64,000 bases of DNA. It comes from Antilocapra americana. Lineage: Eukaryota; Chordata; Mammalia; Artiodactyla; Antilocapridae. Position numbers and translations under genes: made by a program. The stretch is from NCBI GenBank assembly GCA_007570785.1, contig ML664159.1, positions 5,951,376-6,015,375 of the forward strand, in the 5' to 3' direction. Of the stretch, positions 41,331 through 54,164 are shown in pieces. The notes beneath the pieces are model-generated. The model searched no databases, was not told the origin of the DNA, and was given only the letters and a program-made list of their open reading frames with translations. Each line of letters begins with the position of its first letter. The first letter of the stretch is position 1.

Positions 41331-41859
41331 CAGCAAATCCTTTCTTCTTTACGTCATTCTGTCCCCTCATCTGGCAAAGCCTGTGACATTTATGATAAAA
41401 CAGACTTCAGGAACTCAAGAACAATGCATGTAAAAAGGACAAAATATTTTGGCCTTTTGTTTCTGTCATAATTTCTAAACTAGTAAGGAGTCAGGAGTTC
41501 ATTGTTGTTCATCAAAATCCTTAGGTTGGAGTAACCATCGTGGTGGGTGATAGGATAGAATATCATTTTAATTATTCAAATCTAAGTGTATTTTCTGACA
41601 TTGTGAAGACCTAAAAAACAAATGAGTTCAATGTAAAAAAAAATACTTAATGTAAAGAAGGAACAGAGGAATAAGGAAGACATTAGGCAGAAAGCAAAAC
41701 GTATATGACAGATGTGATCTAACCCTATCAATAAAAACTTAAATGTAGAAAAAAAAGATATAATCTCTAAGCAACTTTCAAATATATACTACAGTATTAT
41801 TAACTATAAAGATGTGTATAGTACTGGTGTATTTTTCATAAACTCCCCAGATGGCTTGA
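41331..41859. other. AT-rich flank with no recognised feature
   Basis: I see no exon or identifiable repeat here. Confidence 0.5.
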
Positions 41860-42265
41860 CACAGCACCTGTTGGCAGACCCTGGTTTTGGAAGTTACCTT
41901 GCATCTGCCAGATCTGAAGTCCCCTTTTCCAAATGTTACTATGTCACTTGATTCTTCTCACCTTCCAGAAGTTTTTTGGCTTCCAGGAGGCCCATATAAT
42001 ATGATAAGCAAATGAACTAAAGCCTGAAGAAACCATGTGAGTGAGCTTTTATTGGATCCTTCAGCCTCACCTGAGTCTTTGGACCATCACAGCCCTGGTG
42101 GACAGCTTGCCTACAATCTTATGACAGACCTTGAGCCACAACCACCTAGCTAAGCCATTTACAGATTCCTGACCCACACAAACTCTGAAATAATAAATAT
42201 TTGTTGTTTTAAGCTGTTATATTTGGGGGTAATTCGTTATGCAGCAAAAAAGTAATACAAAGGAA
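41860..42265 (+). mobile_element. MLT1-type (MaLR) solo LTR
   Basis: The right half carries CAGCCTCACCTGAGTCTTTG, AGACCTTGAGCCACAACCAC, AGATTCCTGACCCACACAAA and AATAATAAATATTTGTTGTT, in the order of MLT1 LTR 3' halves with the AATAAA signal. The left boundary is approximate. Confidence 0.65.
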
Positions 42266-43449
42266 ATAAGATCCCATAGTTTGTGCGGTTAGAATCACAC
42301 TGCACTTTAAGGTACGTTTAACCATATTCACTCTGCAAGAGCGGGAGAGAAAACAATTTACAGTGTCAACAATTCTGCCTGTTACTCCAGTGAAATGAGA
42401 GGATGAGTTGAGAGAAGTGGGTCTGGCTTCATTAGTCAGTCTCTGATTCACTCCTGGGTATCTCTCACAGAGATGAAAGTCTTGATGCTGGCTATGTGGC
42501 CTATATTTTTAAATATCCATGTTTTGCACAAAGTGGAAAGAATGAGGTTATTTCACTGACTTAGTTTCTACATATAATGTAATCAAAATGACACTTGAAA
42601 CCCCTTAACTCATCAGGACCTGAGCCTAGAACATCCCCAAATCAACAATAGCACTGACTTTAGACCAGTGTAAGAGGAGACACAACCCCAGGACCCTCAC
42701 TTCAGAGGACAGCTCTCATCCAATCACACTTCCCATGGGCTAAGGAGTCCCTGAGGCCCAAGGGATGGACGGGCCCTTCCATAGCCTTTGTCCAGTCTCC
42801 ACTTCTAAACCAAGCTCAGAGGAAGAGAGATCCCACATTCCTCTCCAAATGCCCTAAGTTCACTTCCAGGGCCCACAATAGGCCTTTCCCCAGTACAACC
42901 TTCACCAGCTCCAACTCTCCAAGGCTGGGACATAGCAGGGCCAGGGGAGACCAGATGTAGCTGTTTAAAGGGATGTGGATGGAGATTGTCTGTGCAAGCC
43001 TAGTGGTCCACACATGTACAGAGCCCCTCGCCACACAGGCCAGCAGCAGAAAACCAAGAACAAGGGCCACGGACCACAAGCTGGCTCTCCAAATGCTGCC
43101 TCTTGCTGGGGTACGACTCTGACAGCTCTCACTTGACCTGTCCCCCCTGTTAGTTATTCATTTGGCAGGAATATTTGTCAAAGCAGTAAGACAATATATT
43201 TCATGTAACAAATATTTCATGTTTGCTTGACTTATAACTTACATGTTTAGACATATTACACATGGATGTCCATTTGTACTCTAGCCCCAGGTCCCACGAA
43301 TGACTGGGATGACCTGGCCCAGAACTAACTTCTTCACCTTTATTTTCTTTCACTTTTTTAGTTTTGGCCTATTTTTGCCTGAGAGAGTGGAATCCAAGGC
43401 ATTATTTGAGTGGGGAGGAGGGCAATGAGATAATTCTTCTGCTTTTATT
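42266..43449. other. Unassigned upstream flank
   Basis: No exon or nameable repeat is apparent in these 1.2 kb. A minus frame of 87 codons at 42816-43079 starts like a signal peptide but has no supporting context. Confidence 0.45.
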
Positions 43450-43578
43450 TAAGCAGTGGTCCAGTGGTCCAGTGGTTAAGACTCTGTGCTTCCACTGCAA
43501 AGGGTGCAGGTTTGATCCCTGGTGGAGGAACTAACATCCTGCATGCTGCTCATGACACAGCCAAATAAATAAAAAATA
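43450..43578 (+). repeat. CHR-type tRNA SINE
   Basis: CCAGTGGTTAAGACTCTGTG, GGGTGCAGGTTTGATCCCTG and CAGCCAAATAAATAAAAAAT are the head, B box and tail of this artiodactyl SINE family. Confidence 0.85.
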
Positions 43579-45549
43579 GAAGTATGATGCTTTCAAAATT
43601 TTAAGAATAAATAAATATATTGGTGTATGATTTTGCCTAACACATTTGGTTAAATCCACAAAGATGATCTGTTTTCTCTCTCTGAGGCCCAAATGGGGCT
43701 TGTTCTTTGGGGTCTCTCTAGGGAAGGTCCATGCTTGGATTTTTGTGTGTAGTTATTGTTTAATCCTTTGCTAGGATAATTACTCATCTCAGATGGAAAT
43801 GTCCCTTCCAGACCATTTTCCTTACATCTTCATATGTTTATTGGACATAATATTACTATACAGTTATTTATGCTATAATCTTCTCAAAAATAGTTGGAAA
43901 GTATAATTATTAAAAGGGTACCATTTATAACTTCAGCTAAAAATATAAAATATTTATAAAGTTTAAAAGGAGCAAAACCCAGGTCAGTCCTCAGAGGGGC
44001 TCAGTGAGGACAGCCACCTTGGGGCCCAGGTCACAGTCTGCCACCCAGTTTAAGTGAGGCCAGGTAAAGAAGTAGCATTTTCAGTTTAATTAGTGAGCAT
44101 TTAAATGATGAGTAGAGGGGTATGCCTCTGAGAGGGAAGGCATCTTCAAAACATAGGCAAGAGGGTTCAGCTGTTGGGTGGCCCAAAAAATGACAGACCG
44201 CCCCTCCCTATGTATTTATTTTTAAGAAGAATGGTGGAGTCTAACTCCACCATCACCTGCCCGGACACCTTTAGCAAGTGCAGGGACATTTCACAGCCTG
44301 GATTTCCTCATCTTTAACACGACAGTTTCTATTGACTTTATAGTTGGCAAGGCATATATTTTCACTTGAGCTAACAGAGCAACTCCATGTGATAAATGAA
44401 CACAGTAGCGTTACCTCCATTTCACAGACTGGAAAAGAGACGCCCAGGGTGACCTGCCCGAGAGTGCTGAGACCACAGAGCTTCAGGCGCCCGTACTGTG
44501 ACCCCGGAACCACAGCCACATGAGCTTACATGTGTGAAAGTAAACTGAAAACTGTCACGCGTTCTCCCAATAAAAGGTGCTCGTTATTACTCTAGTAACA
44601 TTCCCCAACACACAGCTATCTGAACTGACTCACCCACCAAGATAGTGGTCCTAGGATCAGCAACCCCCTTTCTCTCCTTGTGTTGTGGTAAAACTGTTAC
44701 CAGGAAAGCTAATAATTAATATCAGTGATGATGTGCATATAAATGAGCAATAAAGGAAACCCCAGCAACCCAGATGGAAAATATTAATCACCCTTGCGCT
44801 GTTTCATTGTTCAGAGTCTTCTGCAGGAAGTAACTGAGAAAGCCTTTCATGTTTCTTTAGAACTATTTTGAAGAAATAAAATCATGACCATTTCAATTAT
44901 TTGTTATTTATCCTCATATTTTCCACATTCTTCGACAAGGTCCTATGACCAATCCAAGGAAGTTCAAAGGCAGCTAAAGGACCAGGATAATGATAAGACC
45001 AGGATTCAGGCCTTCTGTTCTCAAAATCAATGTTTATTTTGGGTTTCTCAAATAATGAATCTCTTCTATTTTTTTCTCTAGAAAGACACAATAATTTCCT
45101 TTCATCTGTCTCTTAACAGTAGGTCACAACCTACGTTTCTTTTATCATCTGTTATGAATTCCACTAATTCTCCTCCTTTCTTTGTCACTGATGTTACATT
45201 TAAGTGAAAGCCTTTTCAACAGAGTTCTAAATTGGGTGAGGTCTCAAGGTCAAATGACTTTGGCATAGCCTGCTCAAGGAAATAGATCTTCAGTTACAGT
45301 AGTAGAGAAAGGAATATTATTTTTTTATTTATTTTTATAATCCCTGCTCTGCAAATAGATGATGAAAAATACATATTAACACCATTCTATCTAAACCGAA
45401 ATATATTTATTCACATTTGTTTCCTTCCTTGCCTTTTTTGTGGGGAAAGGGGTTCTTTTCTATTTTGAATATGTATGTATTGATAATAACCGCCATTTGT
45501 GGTTGTGCCTATTGTATGCTAAAGATTATGCCAAGCATTTCAATATATT
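43579..45549. other. Upstream flank with a MIR-like core
   Basis: A MIR-like core is seen at about 44400-44520 (CCATTTCACAGACTGGAAAA and GTGACCTGCCCGAGAG). The rest is AT-rich and unassigned. Confidence 0.5.
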
Positions 45550-45552
45550 ATC

Positions 45553-45682
45553 TGGAAACTCCCTAGCAATTCAGAGGTTAGGACTCTGCACTTTCACTGC
45601 CAAGAGCATGGGTTCAGTCCCTGATGTGGGAACTAAGATCCCACGAGCCACTCAATGCAGCCAAAAATTAGTAAATAAAATA
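45553..45682 (+). repeat. CHR-type tRNA SINE
   Basis: AACTCCCTAGCAATTCAGAG, CATGGGTTCAGTCCCTGATG and CAATGCAGCCAAAAATTAGT mark a plus-strand copy. Confidence 0.83.
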
Positions 45683-45761
45683 TGTTATCTTAAATCCCTT
45701 TTGGTACTATCAACAATATTATCAACATTCTGCAGCTGATTATACAGTTGAAGGTTTACAA

Positions 45762-46000
45762 TAATGTTGGTGGTGGTGGTCGGTCCCGAAGTTGTGTCTG
45801 ACTCTTTGCAACCTCATGGACTGCAGCACGCCAGGCTTCCCTGGCCTTCACCATCTCCCGGAGTTTGCCCAAATTCATGTCCATTGCGTCAGTGACGCTA
45901 TCTTACCATCTCAATCTCTGTGACCCCCTTCTCCTTTTGCCTTCAATCTTTGCAGCACCGTGGTCTTGTCCAATGAATTGGCTCAATTTTCACAGCTCTT
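45762..46000 (-). mobile_element. BovB 3' fragment
   Basis: Reverse reading of the BovB end: GACTGCAGCACGCCAGGCTT, TTCATGTCCATTGCGTCAGT and CCTTCAATCTTTGCAGCACC, preceded by a GGT run. Confidence 0.88.
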
Positions 46001-46489
46001 TATACTACAGTTGGCAATAGTGCTGAGCTCTTTTGCATGCGTTGCCTTGCTTAGTCCCCACATCAGCCTTATGAAGTATTAACAGGCAGAGAGATGCCTC
46101 CAATCTCCCTCCTCAGGATGAGCAACCCAAGGCAGAACCTAACACAGGTGGCCCACTATCTCAACTGGCCTGAAACTCACCAGTTTTAGCTCAGAAAGTG
46201 CCATGTGCTGAGGAAACTCCTCGGGCAAAAACGGACAGCTGGTCATCCTCCTCCAGCAGAGGGCACCTTGTGAGCCCTGCCACACTGCTGTCTCATGACA
46301 GGCATTATAATTGCACCCCACCCCCTTCCTGTTCCCCTCCATTTCCTAGCAGAAGGGAGGATACTTCTCTGCTCCTGTGAAGTTAGGTGATGCCCATGTG
46401 ACTTGCTCAGTCCAATAAAACATGAATGGAAAAGATACTTGTGACTTCTGGGTAGAAGCATGTAAGCACCAATATGGGGAGGATGGGGG

Positions 46490-46750
46490 AGGGATAAATT
46501 AGGAATTTGGGACTAACAGATACACAGTACTGTATATATAAAATAGGTAAACGACAAGGACCTACCACAGAGCACAGGGAATCATACTCAATATTTTGTA
46601 ATAACCTACAAGGGAAAAGAATCTGAAAAAGAATAGATAGATGTTTATGTATAACAATCGCTTTGCTATACACTTGAAACTAACACGACATTGTAAATTA
46701 ACTATATTCCAACTAGATAATAATAAAATAAAAATTTAAAAATAAAATAA
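46490..46750 (+). repeat. L1 3' tail
   Basis: GGGATAAATTAGGAATTTGG, AAGGACCTACCACAGAGCAC and CTTTGCTATACACTTGAAAC, ending in an A-rich tail, form an artiodactyl L1 3' end. Confidence 0.8.
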
Positions 46751-46879
46751 AGAATCAGTATCTAGTTCTCCATATTTCCTTCCTCTTGCCCTGGCACTGG
46801 CAACATCTAGACCGTGTAGGCTCTGTCAACCTGAGCCCCTGAGTAAGGACTACACAGAGCAAAGCCCTTTGTGCCTATG

Positions 46880-47085
46880 TGCTCAGTGACTCAGTCTTGT
46901 CCAATTCTTTTGCAACCCCATGGATTCTTTTGCGAGCCCAGCCAGGCTCCCCTGCCCATGAGATTAGGAGTGGGTTGCCATTTCCTTCTCCAGGGGATCT
47001 TCCTGACCCAGGGATCAAACGTGTCTCTTCCATCTCCTGCATTGACAGGCAGATTCTTTACCACTGAGCCATCTGGGAATCCCTG
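46880..47085 (-). repeat. BOV-A2-type SINE
   Basis: Reverse-strand copy from TGCTCAGTGACTCAGTCTTG to CACTGAGCCATCTGGGAATC, with a small internal deletion. Confidence 0.87.
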
Positions 47086-47164
47086 TATATCTTCTTATGC
47101 ACCATAAACTTTGTATATCCTTTTGCTCTGCTAAAAAATAATAAAAGCTTAAGTAAAAAGGCAC

Positions 47165-47480
47165 CACAGTAACGAGAACCCAGCATGCGTGACAGCAAAA
47201 GGAACGCAGATGTATAGAATAGACTCGTGGACTCTGTGGATGAGGGTAAGGGTGGGATGATATGGGAGAATGGCATTGAAACATGTTAATTATCATATGT
47301 CTAATCAATCACCAGCCCAGGATTGATGCTCGGGGCTGGTGCATCGAGATTTCCCCGGGGGAGGGAGGAGGGAGGGAGGAGGGAGGGGGGTTCTGGAGGG
47401 GGAGCATATGTAAACCCATGTTGATATCATGTCATTGTATGGCAAAACTAATAAAAAATAAATTAATTAATTAAAAAGAC
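47165..47480 (+). repeat. Ruminant L1 3' untranslated tail
   Basis: GGGAGAATGGCATTGAAACA, GCTCGGGGCTGGTGCATCGA, the purine-rich GGGAGGAGGGAGGG stretch and GGCAAAACTAATAAAAAATA form the 3' end of the young bovid L1 family. Confidence 0.85.
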
Positions 47481-47562
47481 ACCACAGTATTACAAAAAGC
47501 ACTTACCCCCAGAGCTGAGGAAAACTGCCAGGGGACATGCTTCCAAAATTCCCTAATCCAAG

Positions 47563-48058
47563 GATTCCCACCCCGGCTGTGCCTTAGAATCACCCAGGGA
47601 TTGAAACATATGCTGCCCAGGCCATGCCCCAACTGTATTAATTTCCTGTGACTGCAACAAATCAGCAGAAACACAGAGGTTTCACACAACAGAAACTGAT
47701 TTCTCACAATTCTGGAGTCTGGAAGTTTGAAATCAAGGTGTCAGCAGCCTTTGAAGGCTCAAGTGGATTTTCCTTGTCTCCTTCAGCTTCCAGTGGCTCC
47801 AGATGTTCCTGGGCTGTGGCTTCATAACTGCATCCATCTTCACATGGTTCTTTCCTCTTCTTCAGGTCTCTCCTCTGTGAATGTCTCTTACAAGGATATT
47901 TGTTGGAATTATGCCTTACTGGATTAATCCAAGATGATCTCCTCACAGAATCCTCAGCTTCATTACATCTGTGAAGACCCGTTTTCCAAAGAAGGCTACA
48001 TTCACAGGTTCTAGAAAGTGAATATACCTTTTGGGGAGTAGCTGTTCAGCCTACTAAT
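47563..48058. mobile_element. MER5-like fragment followed by an unclassified LTR-like remnant
   Basis: At 47563-47640 TGCCTTAGAATCACCCAGGG resembles a MER5 end. From 47640, CTGATTTCTCACAATTCTGG and later AACTGCATCCATCTTCACAT follow a common degenerate mammalian repeat. Family assignment is tentative. Confidence 0.4.
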
Positions 48059-48134
48059 AATTTTTTTAATATTTATTTATTTGTTTTGTTTATGGCTGTG
48101 CTAGGTCTTCGTTGCTGTGCACCCCACTAATGAT

Positions 48135-49225
48135 TGCTATAGACTAGATGTTTCTGTCTTCCTAAAATTCATTTTTTGAAATCTAATCCCCAATGTGCAG
48201 TTATTTGGAGGTGGGGCCTTCGAAAGGTGATTGGGCTGTGAGGGTGAAGCCTTCATGAATGATATTACTGCCTTATAAAAGAAGCTTCAAAGAGCTTCCT
48301 CACCCTTTTCACCAGGTAAGGACTCAGCAGGATAGGCTATTTATAAAATAAAAAGTGGGTTCCCCAGTATGGAATTTTCTTTAAAAATTAGGAATAGAAC
48401 TACCATATGACTCAGCAACCCCACTACTGGGCAAATACCCTGAAGAAAACCATAATTTAAAGAGATGCATGTACCCCAATGTTCGTTGGAGCACTTTTTT
48501 TTACAATAGCTAGGACATGCAAGTAATCTAGATGTCCATGGACAGATGAATGGATACAGAAATTGTGGTACATACGTACGATGGAATACTACTCAACTAT
48601 AACAAAAAATGCATTTGAGTCAGTCCTAATGAGGTGGATGAACTCAGAGCCTATTGTACAGAGTGAGGTAGGTCAGAAAAAGAAAAACAAATAGTGTATA
48701 TTACCACATGTATATGGAATCTAGAAAGATGGTACTGATGAACCTATTTGCAGGGCAGCAATGGAGATGCAGATATAGAGAACAGACTTGTGGACACAGT
48801 GTGGGAGGGAGACAGCGGGGTGAACTGAGAGAGCAGCATGGTAATATATACATTGCCATATATAAATAGACAGCCAGTGGGAATTTGCTGTGTGACACAG
48901 GGAGCTCGGCCCAGTGCTCTGGACAACCTAAAGGGGTGGGGTGAGGTGGGAGATGGGAGGGGAGTTCAAGGGGACATGTGTATACCTGTGGCCAGTTCAT
49001 ATTGATGTATGGCACAAACCAGCACAAGCTTCTAAAGCAATTATCTTCCAATAAAAAATTTTAAGATATATACATAATTTTTTTAAAAACAAGTGGGTTC
49101 TCACCAGATGCCAAGTTGCTGGCACCTGGATCTTGGACTTCCCAGCCTCTAGAATGTTTCTGTTCTTTGTAAGTCACCCAGTCTATGGCATTTTGTTAAA
49201 GTAGCCCCAAAGGGCTAAAACAGAA
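48135..49225 (+). mobile_element. MaLR-like LTR split by an L1 insertion
   Basis: The LTR parts lie at 48135-48362 (ATCTAATCCCCAATGTGCAG, GATTGGGCTGTGAGGGTGAA) and 49091-49225 (GGATCTTGGACTTCCCAGCC, GTCACCCAGTCTATGGCATT). The interruption is the L1 at 48363-49090. Confidence 0.6.
48363..49090 (+). mobile_element. L1 3' fragment inserted in an LTR, with target duplication
   Basis: GACTCAGCAACCCCACTACT, TGGAATACTACTCAACTATA and AACCTAAAGGGGTGGGGTGA are L1 3' landmarks. AAGTGGGTTC flanks it at 48353-48362 and 49091-49100. Confidence 0.85.
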
Positions 49226-49244
49226 ATCAACCAATCAAATCAGG

Positions 49245-49437
49245 CTCTTTTTAAAATTTTTATTTATTTGTTTTGACTGCTCTGGGTCTTAGTTGTGGCT
49301 TGTGGGATCTTCACTGTGGCACTCGAAATCTTAGTTTCTGCATGCATGCAGGATCTAGTTCCCCAACCAGGGATTGAACCTGGGCCCCCTGGTACTGGGA
49401 GTGTGGAGTCTTATCCACTAAACCACCAGGGAAATCT
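49245..49437 (-). repeat. CHR-type tRNA SINE
   Basis: TTTTGACTGCTCTGGGTCTT, CCAACCAGGGATTGAACCTG and AAACCACCAGGGAAATCTCT mark a reverse copy. Confidence 0.83.
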
Positions 49438-49479
49438 CTAAATCAGTCTCCTTAGAAAGTGAATCTGGGCATTAGAATT

Positions 49480-49795
49480 TTAAAAAATTTATTTCCTTGT
49501 AATTGAAGGATAATTACTTTATAATATTGTGTTGGTTTTTGCCATACATCAACATGAATAAGCCACAGGTATTCCTATGTCCCCTCCCTCTTGAACCTCC
49601 CTCCTGACTCCCACCCCATCCCATCCCTCTCCGTTGTCAGAGAATACCAGTTTGAGCTGTATCTGTGTCATACAGCAAATCCCCACTGGCGATTTTACAT
49701 ACTGTAATGTATATGGATCTAAGCTATTCTCTCGGTTAGTCCCACCTCTGCTTCCCCAACTGTGTCCACAAGTCTAGTTTTTAAGGTTCAGAATC
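49480..49795 (-). repeat. L1 3' tail
   Basis: GGATAATTACTTTATAATAT, GAATACCAGTTTGAGCTGTA and AATGTATATGGATCTAAGCT are an artiodactyl L1 tail in reverse. Confidence 0.75.
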
Positions 49796-50426
49796 TGCTA
49801 ATAAAAGGAAGTATTTTTAATGGTTAAAGGTAAGGCTGTGAAGTCCAAGAGGCCTGGTTTCAAACACTGGCTCTATCATTCTCTTGCCATGTATCCTTGG
49901 GCAAGCTACACAAGCTCTGCTCTTTAGTTTCCTCATCTCTCAAAACAGAGATGGAATACCAGACACACTCCTGTCAGTTACAGAGATAAAGGTTACAAAT
50001 GGAAATCAGAAACTATAGATCCAATTCCCAGAGAGTTGGCTAACTGGATACCGAGGGGAAAAGAGCAAAATAATGAGAAACAAATTAAATGTATGATCCC
50101 TTGGTTATTTTTACCTGTAATTACCAAAAGGAAAGTAAAAGGAGCAGATCCTGGCACTGTGCCATGCTTGGATTTGCCCCAGTGGGTCAGAGCTATGGTT
50201 GCTGCCCTCGGGACTACCACCAAAGGGACAAATGATGCTGGCACCTCAGATAATACCTCTACAGTCCCTAAAGGAAGTAGTCCAGGTGGTGAAGGGAAGC
50301 GGTATCAAGGCTATGCAAAACCAAGGAACTGTACCCTTTGTCATAGGGTATAGTCTGAAGAAGTTATTTCATTTTGTAGATCAATATCATCAGCTTCCTG
50401 GAACTTTTCCTAAAATGGGTAACGTG

Positions 50427-50640
50427 CATATGTACTAAGTCACTTCAGTCATGTTTGACTTCTTGTGACTCTAGACCGTAGCCTGCCAGGCTCCTCTGTC
50501 CATGGGATTCTCCAGGCAAGAATACAGAAGTGAGTTGCCATGCCCTCCTCTAGGGAATTTCCCCTGACCCAGGAATCTCTTACGTCTCCTGCACTGGCAG
50601 GTGGTTCTTTGTCACTAGGGCCCCTAGGAAGCCCCTCTCC
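50427..50640 (-). repeat. BOV-A2-type SINE inside the ERV remnant
   Basis: Reverse copy from GTACTAAGTCACTTCAGTCA to TAGGGCCCCTAGGAAGCCCC. Confidence 0.87.
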
Positions 50641-52237
50641 GTTCAATGCGTGCTACCTAACTTAGGAGTGGTCTTCTCGGCTTTGAATGCTGCAGAGAAT
50701 AAGGGCACCTTTGATTGATACAGGACCCATAGCTTACTATTGAGCAATCGGAGGTGGCAATATATAATCCAAACAAACAGGAGGTTGTTTCTGAAGGGAC
50801 AGCTAAACTGAGGGACTGGATGAAAGCCACTGTATGGTTTACATTAACTGAGAATGTTAACTGATGACTCCTCTCCTTGAATGTTGAGTGGGACTCCCCA
50901 GATGAGGCAGCTCATATGCTGAATATGCAGTTCATACTAGACTGGCTTTATGATGACTGGGGTGTGCGTCCACATAACATACTCCTTACTTAGCTTATAA
51001 CAAATGCTGTGCCTAAGGGAGCCCTTTGGCACAGACACCCCATATAAACTTACTTCTGCGAAATCAAGCAACAGTCCAAGAAACCATATCAGAATTGTCA
51101 TCTTAGCTTCCCCTTAGTCTAAGAAAATGGAATCATTCACAAAAGCCTAGTGGAGGAAAGAGGGATAGTCAAGGGGTTAGTCCCACCAGGGTGGAAATAG
51201 TCATTAAGTTACTAAGAAAGGAAGAATATGGAGGACACCGATGGGGTCAAAACGTGAGGCCGTGCTGGAGGCTGAGTGGGCTGATGGCACTCCTGCTGGT
51301 GCCCCAACATGAAGGGCCCCTAAGCAAATCCATTTTGTTTACTCTAGTTTTAAAATTCTAGAGAAATTTTTAAAACTGGAAGGCAAAGACAGCATCGAAA
51401 AACCCAACTTTGTATCCTCGGGGGCTAGCACCAGCAAATTAATCTGGGTGAAGAAAAACAAAAAGTCAGGGTCCCTTGGCCTGATCCCTAGCTGGGGACC
51501 CAAGGTCATGTGCATATGTGTGAGTAAAGTGACCAGAAGGTGGACACAAAATATTCTGGATGGGTTCAAAATCTAAAGAAGGCCACGGTTAGCTTGGGCA
51601 CATATGGAGATGGAGCAGTGATGGGATTAAGGTGAAAGTTAGGATCAAAATCGGAATGTTTGAACAGACTTAATGTGAAGTGGTTGTGTTTCCTCCACTT
51701 GAATGTATTCCTGAGATGGATATTATGACTGATGGGGGGAACCCTTTCTGTATCTTGTACTGTAAAACTGACGGCATGTAAGTTTGCCTTTTGGCTCTCA
51801 TTATTTGAATTACTAAATGAGAACCCATAGATTTGCTTGCCCATACAGAGGTTGTTAACTTGACACAGTACTGGATGCCTAGTGGACACAGAACGATTTC
51901 CACTTTAATTAATGACATATTGGAAGTTGGAGTGCTGGTGCCAACAAATTCTCTGTGCACTAGCCCTGTGTGGCTCATGAAAAGAGTGGGTGGTTCATAG
52001 AGACTTCCAGTAGATTACGAAGGCTTGAATAAAGTAGTGTCATCTGTAGCTTTTTCCTTAACCACAGTCTAAAAAAGGAGCCAACTACAGTTTGCCTTCA
52101 TGTGAGAAGGATCACAATTCACATTTGCTATAAAGCCCCAGGGTTATTTGGACTTACCAGCTGACTGCCATAATTTGGATTGACAATATGCTGATATGTG
52201 TGTGTGGTAGATTTTAATTACCTTTTATATATGTATA

Positions 52238-52446
52238 TAGGGCTTCTCAGGTGGCTCAGTGGTAAAGAGTCTCCTTGCCAATGCAGGAGAGGCAGGAGGC
52301 ACAGCTTTGATCCCTGGGCGGGGAAGATCTCCTGGAGAAGGAAACGGCAACCCACTCCAGTATTCTTGCCTGGGACATCCCATGGACAGAAGAGCCTGGC
52401 GGACTACAGTCCATGGGGTCACAAAGAGTAGGACACGACTGAGCAC
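52238..52446 (+). repeat. BOV-A2-type SINE inside the ERV remnant
   Basis: Full-length plus copy from AGGGCTTCTCAGGTGGCTCA to GAGTAGGACACGACTGAGCA. It separates the reverse-transcriptase-like and integrase-like parts of the provirus. Confidence 0.92.
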
Positions 52447-54164
52447 GATTCAGCACAATTAAACAGGACATGTCAGTGTCCAGGAGGAGAATCTCTTTTC
52501 TAGATTCCACTGTGATAGAAACCAACAAGTGGGTATCTCAGGGCACTCTCTTAAGGTGTTCAGCTGGGTCTATGACATGAGTGGCTCTGGGGGAGATGCA
52601 GCAGTGCTGAGATGGGCCAACTGTCTATACAATCCTCCTTCACTTGAGAGGCACAAAGGGCCAACCAGAACTGTCCTGTCTGCCAACAAGACAGGGACTG
52701 CAGACGGCTGTGAGGTGTATTCCCGGAAAGAAGACACTCAAGTATAACTGGTAAGTAGAATATATGGGGCCACTGCCCAGTAGCCCCAGGAGATTACACA
52801 TAGGTCCTGACAGAAATAGACACTTCAATCTGGACTTTGCATACCCGGTGATAGATGTGAATGCTCACAACACCATGGAAAGAGGGGAGCAGAATATACA
52901 ATACCATTTTGGACCAGGAAATGAGTTACATTTCTTCAGACCAAGGAACACACTTTACAGCTCATCGTGTGTAGCAGTGCATAAAGAGATATCGCATTTA
53001 ATGGACGTATCATATTGCTTATCATCCTCAGAGCAGTGGTTTGGTAGAGAATTGGCAGGGACAACTGAAACATTTACTGCAAAAATTGTGGGAGATAAAG
53101 GCATGCAGAGCTGGTTTTATGTATTTTCCTGAGTATGTGCTCACACTCAATAGATTTCCTCTGCTTTTTTTGGAGGGGGATGGTTAAGGGAGGGAGCATA
53201 TGGAGGACGCTAGTACAACTATACAATTATTCCCCACATCACCTCAACTTTCCTAGTTCCTAACTGACTCAGTATTCTGGGACCATGAGTGCAACCATGG
53301 GTCATTGAAGCAGGATAAAGTAGGGGTGATCCTTAAGCAAGAAATTGTAACTATACCTTCTAAAACTTTATGCCAGAATTTCTAAGGGCCTCATGAGCTG
53401 CATCATGCCTTCCCTTTATCTAGCAAAATCTAAAGTGACAATGAGTGCAGCCATGTTACAGTGTGACCATACCCTATACGAACAGGGGTGGACTAAGGGG
53501 GAGGACTTGATAGGATGGTACTACTGCCAGAAATCTGGACCTGCACAGTGGCTGAACCTAATATCCCTTCAAAAGCTGGAAAAATTTGTGTTAAAATCAG
53601 AGACAAATGGACAGAAGGAGAAATAATAGCTGGGAGTAGAGGAATGAATAAATGGATTATGCAACAAGGGAAATCCAATATTGCATTGTTGTCTCTAGAG
53701 AGGCTCAGAGCAACAGAAGGATATTGTTTCTTAGCATGACTATATCAGATGTCTGAAAGAGTAAAGCTGTATGCTTGCCAAGACCACCCCAGCTTTTGGA
53801 ATCTGCAAACCTGAGTGGTATTGCTCTGGGAGACATTTTAGTCATACAATATAAGGATGAACCAAACTAATTATCCATGACTGAGTCGAACTCTAGTATG
53901 TTCCAGCATCTTTTGGCTTTTATTTTTTTTCCAGGTCACATCTACTAAAGAGAATATCAAAATAGAAATGTCCAAGAAACATCTCCCACTGGGCTATTGG
54001 GCCATATATTGTATAGCTTCTGGTGTGCTGTGTAACAATAAGCCTTGATGATCAAATGCTTATATTAATAAAAGTCTACAGCTCTAACAGTCAAATATAG
54101 TGGCACCATGCCCAACACACCACAGTGTACCATGCACAAACACATATTCCCCTTGATTTTGTGG

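Larger units (their letters stand above)
50020..54110 (+). mobile_element. Decayed endogenous retrovirus, ERV-L-like, pol remnants
   Basis: Short plus-strand stretches, in several frames, resemble retroviral pol in the right order: a reverse-transcriptase-like part at about 51990-52190 (with a VDYEGLNKVV-type motif), then an integrase-like part at about 52770-53130. Upstream 50030-51300 may be gag-derived and 53390-53740 later internal sequence, but I cannot confirm these. Two SINEs (about 50427-50640 and 52238-52446) have inserted into it. No frame spans a domain without stops or shifts, so it is a dead copy. LTR borders were not resolved. The ERV-L assignment rests on the style of the pol fragments only. 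Confidence 0.6.

Noticed and set aside
42816..43079. 87-codon minus frame beginning with a signal-peptide-like segment
   Set aside because: No neighbouring exon, promoter or family match; hydrophobic starts of this kind are common by chance.
52764..53132. 122-codon frame with integrase-like residues as a domesticated gene
   Set aside because: It changes frame within the domain and lacks an intact catalytic order, so it is better read as decayed provirus.
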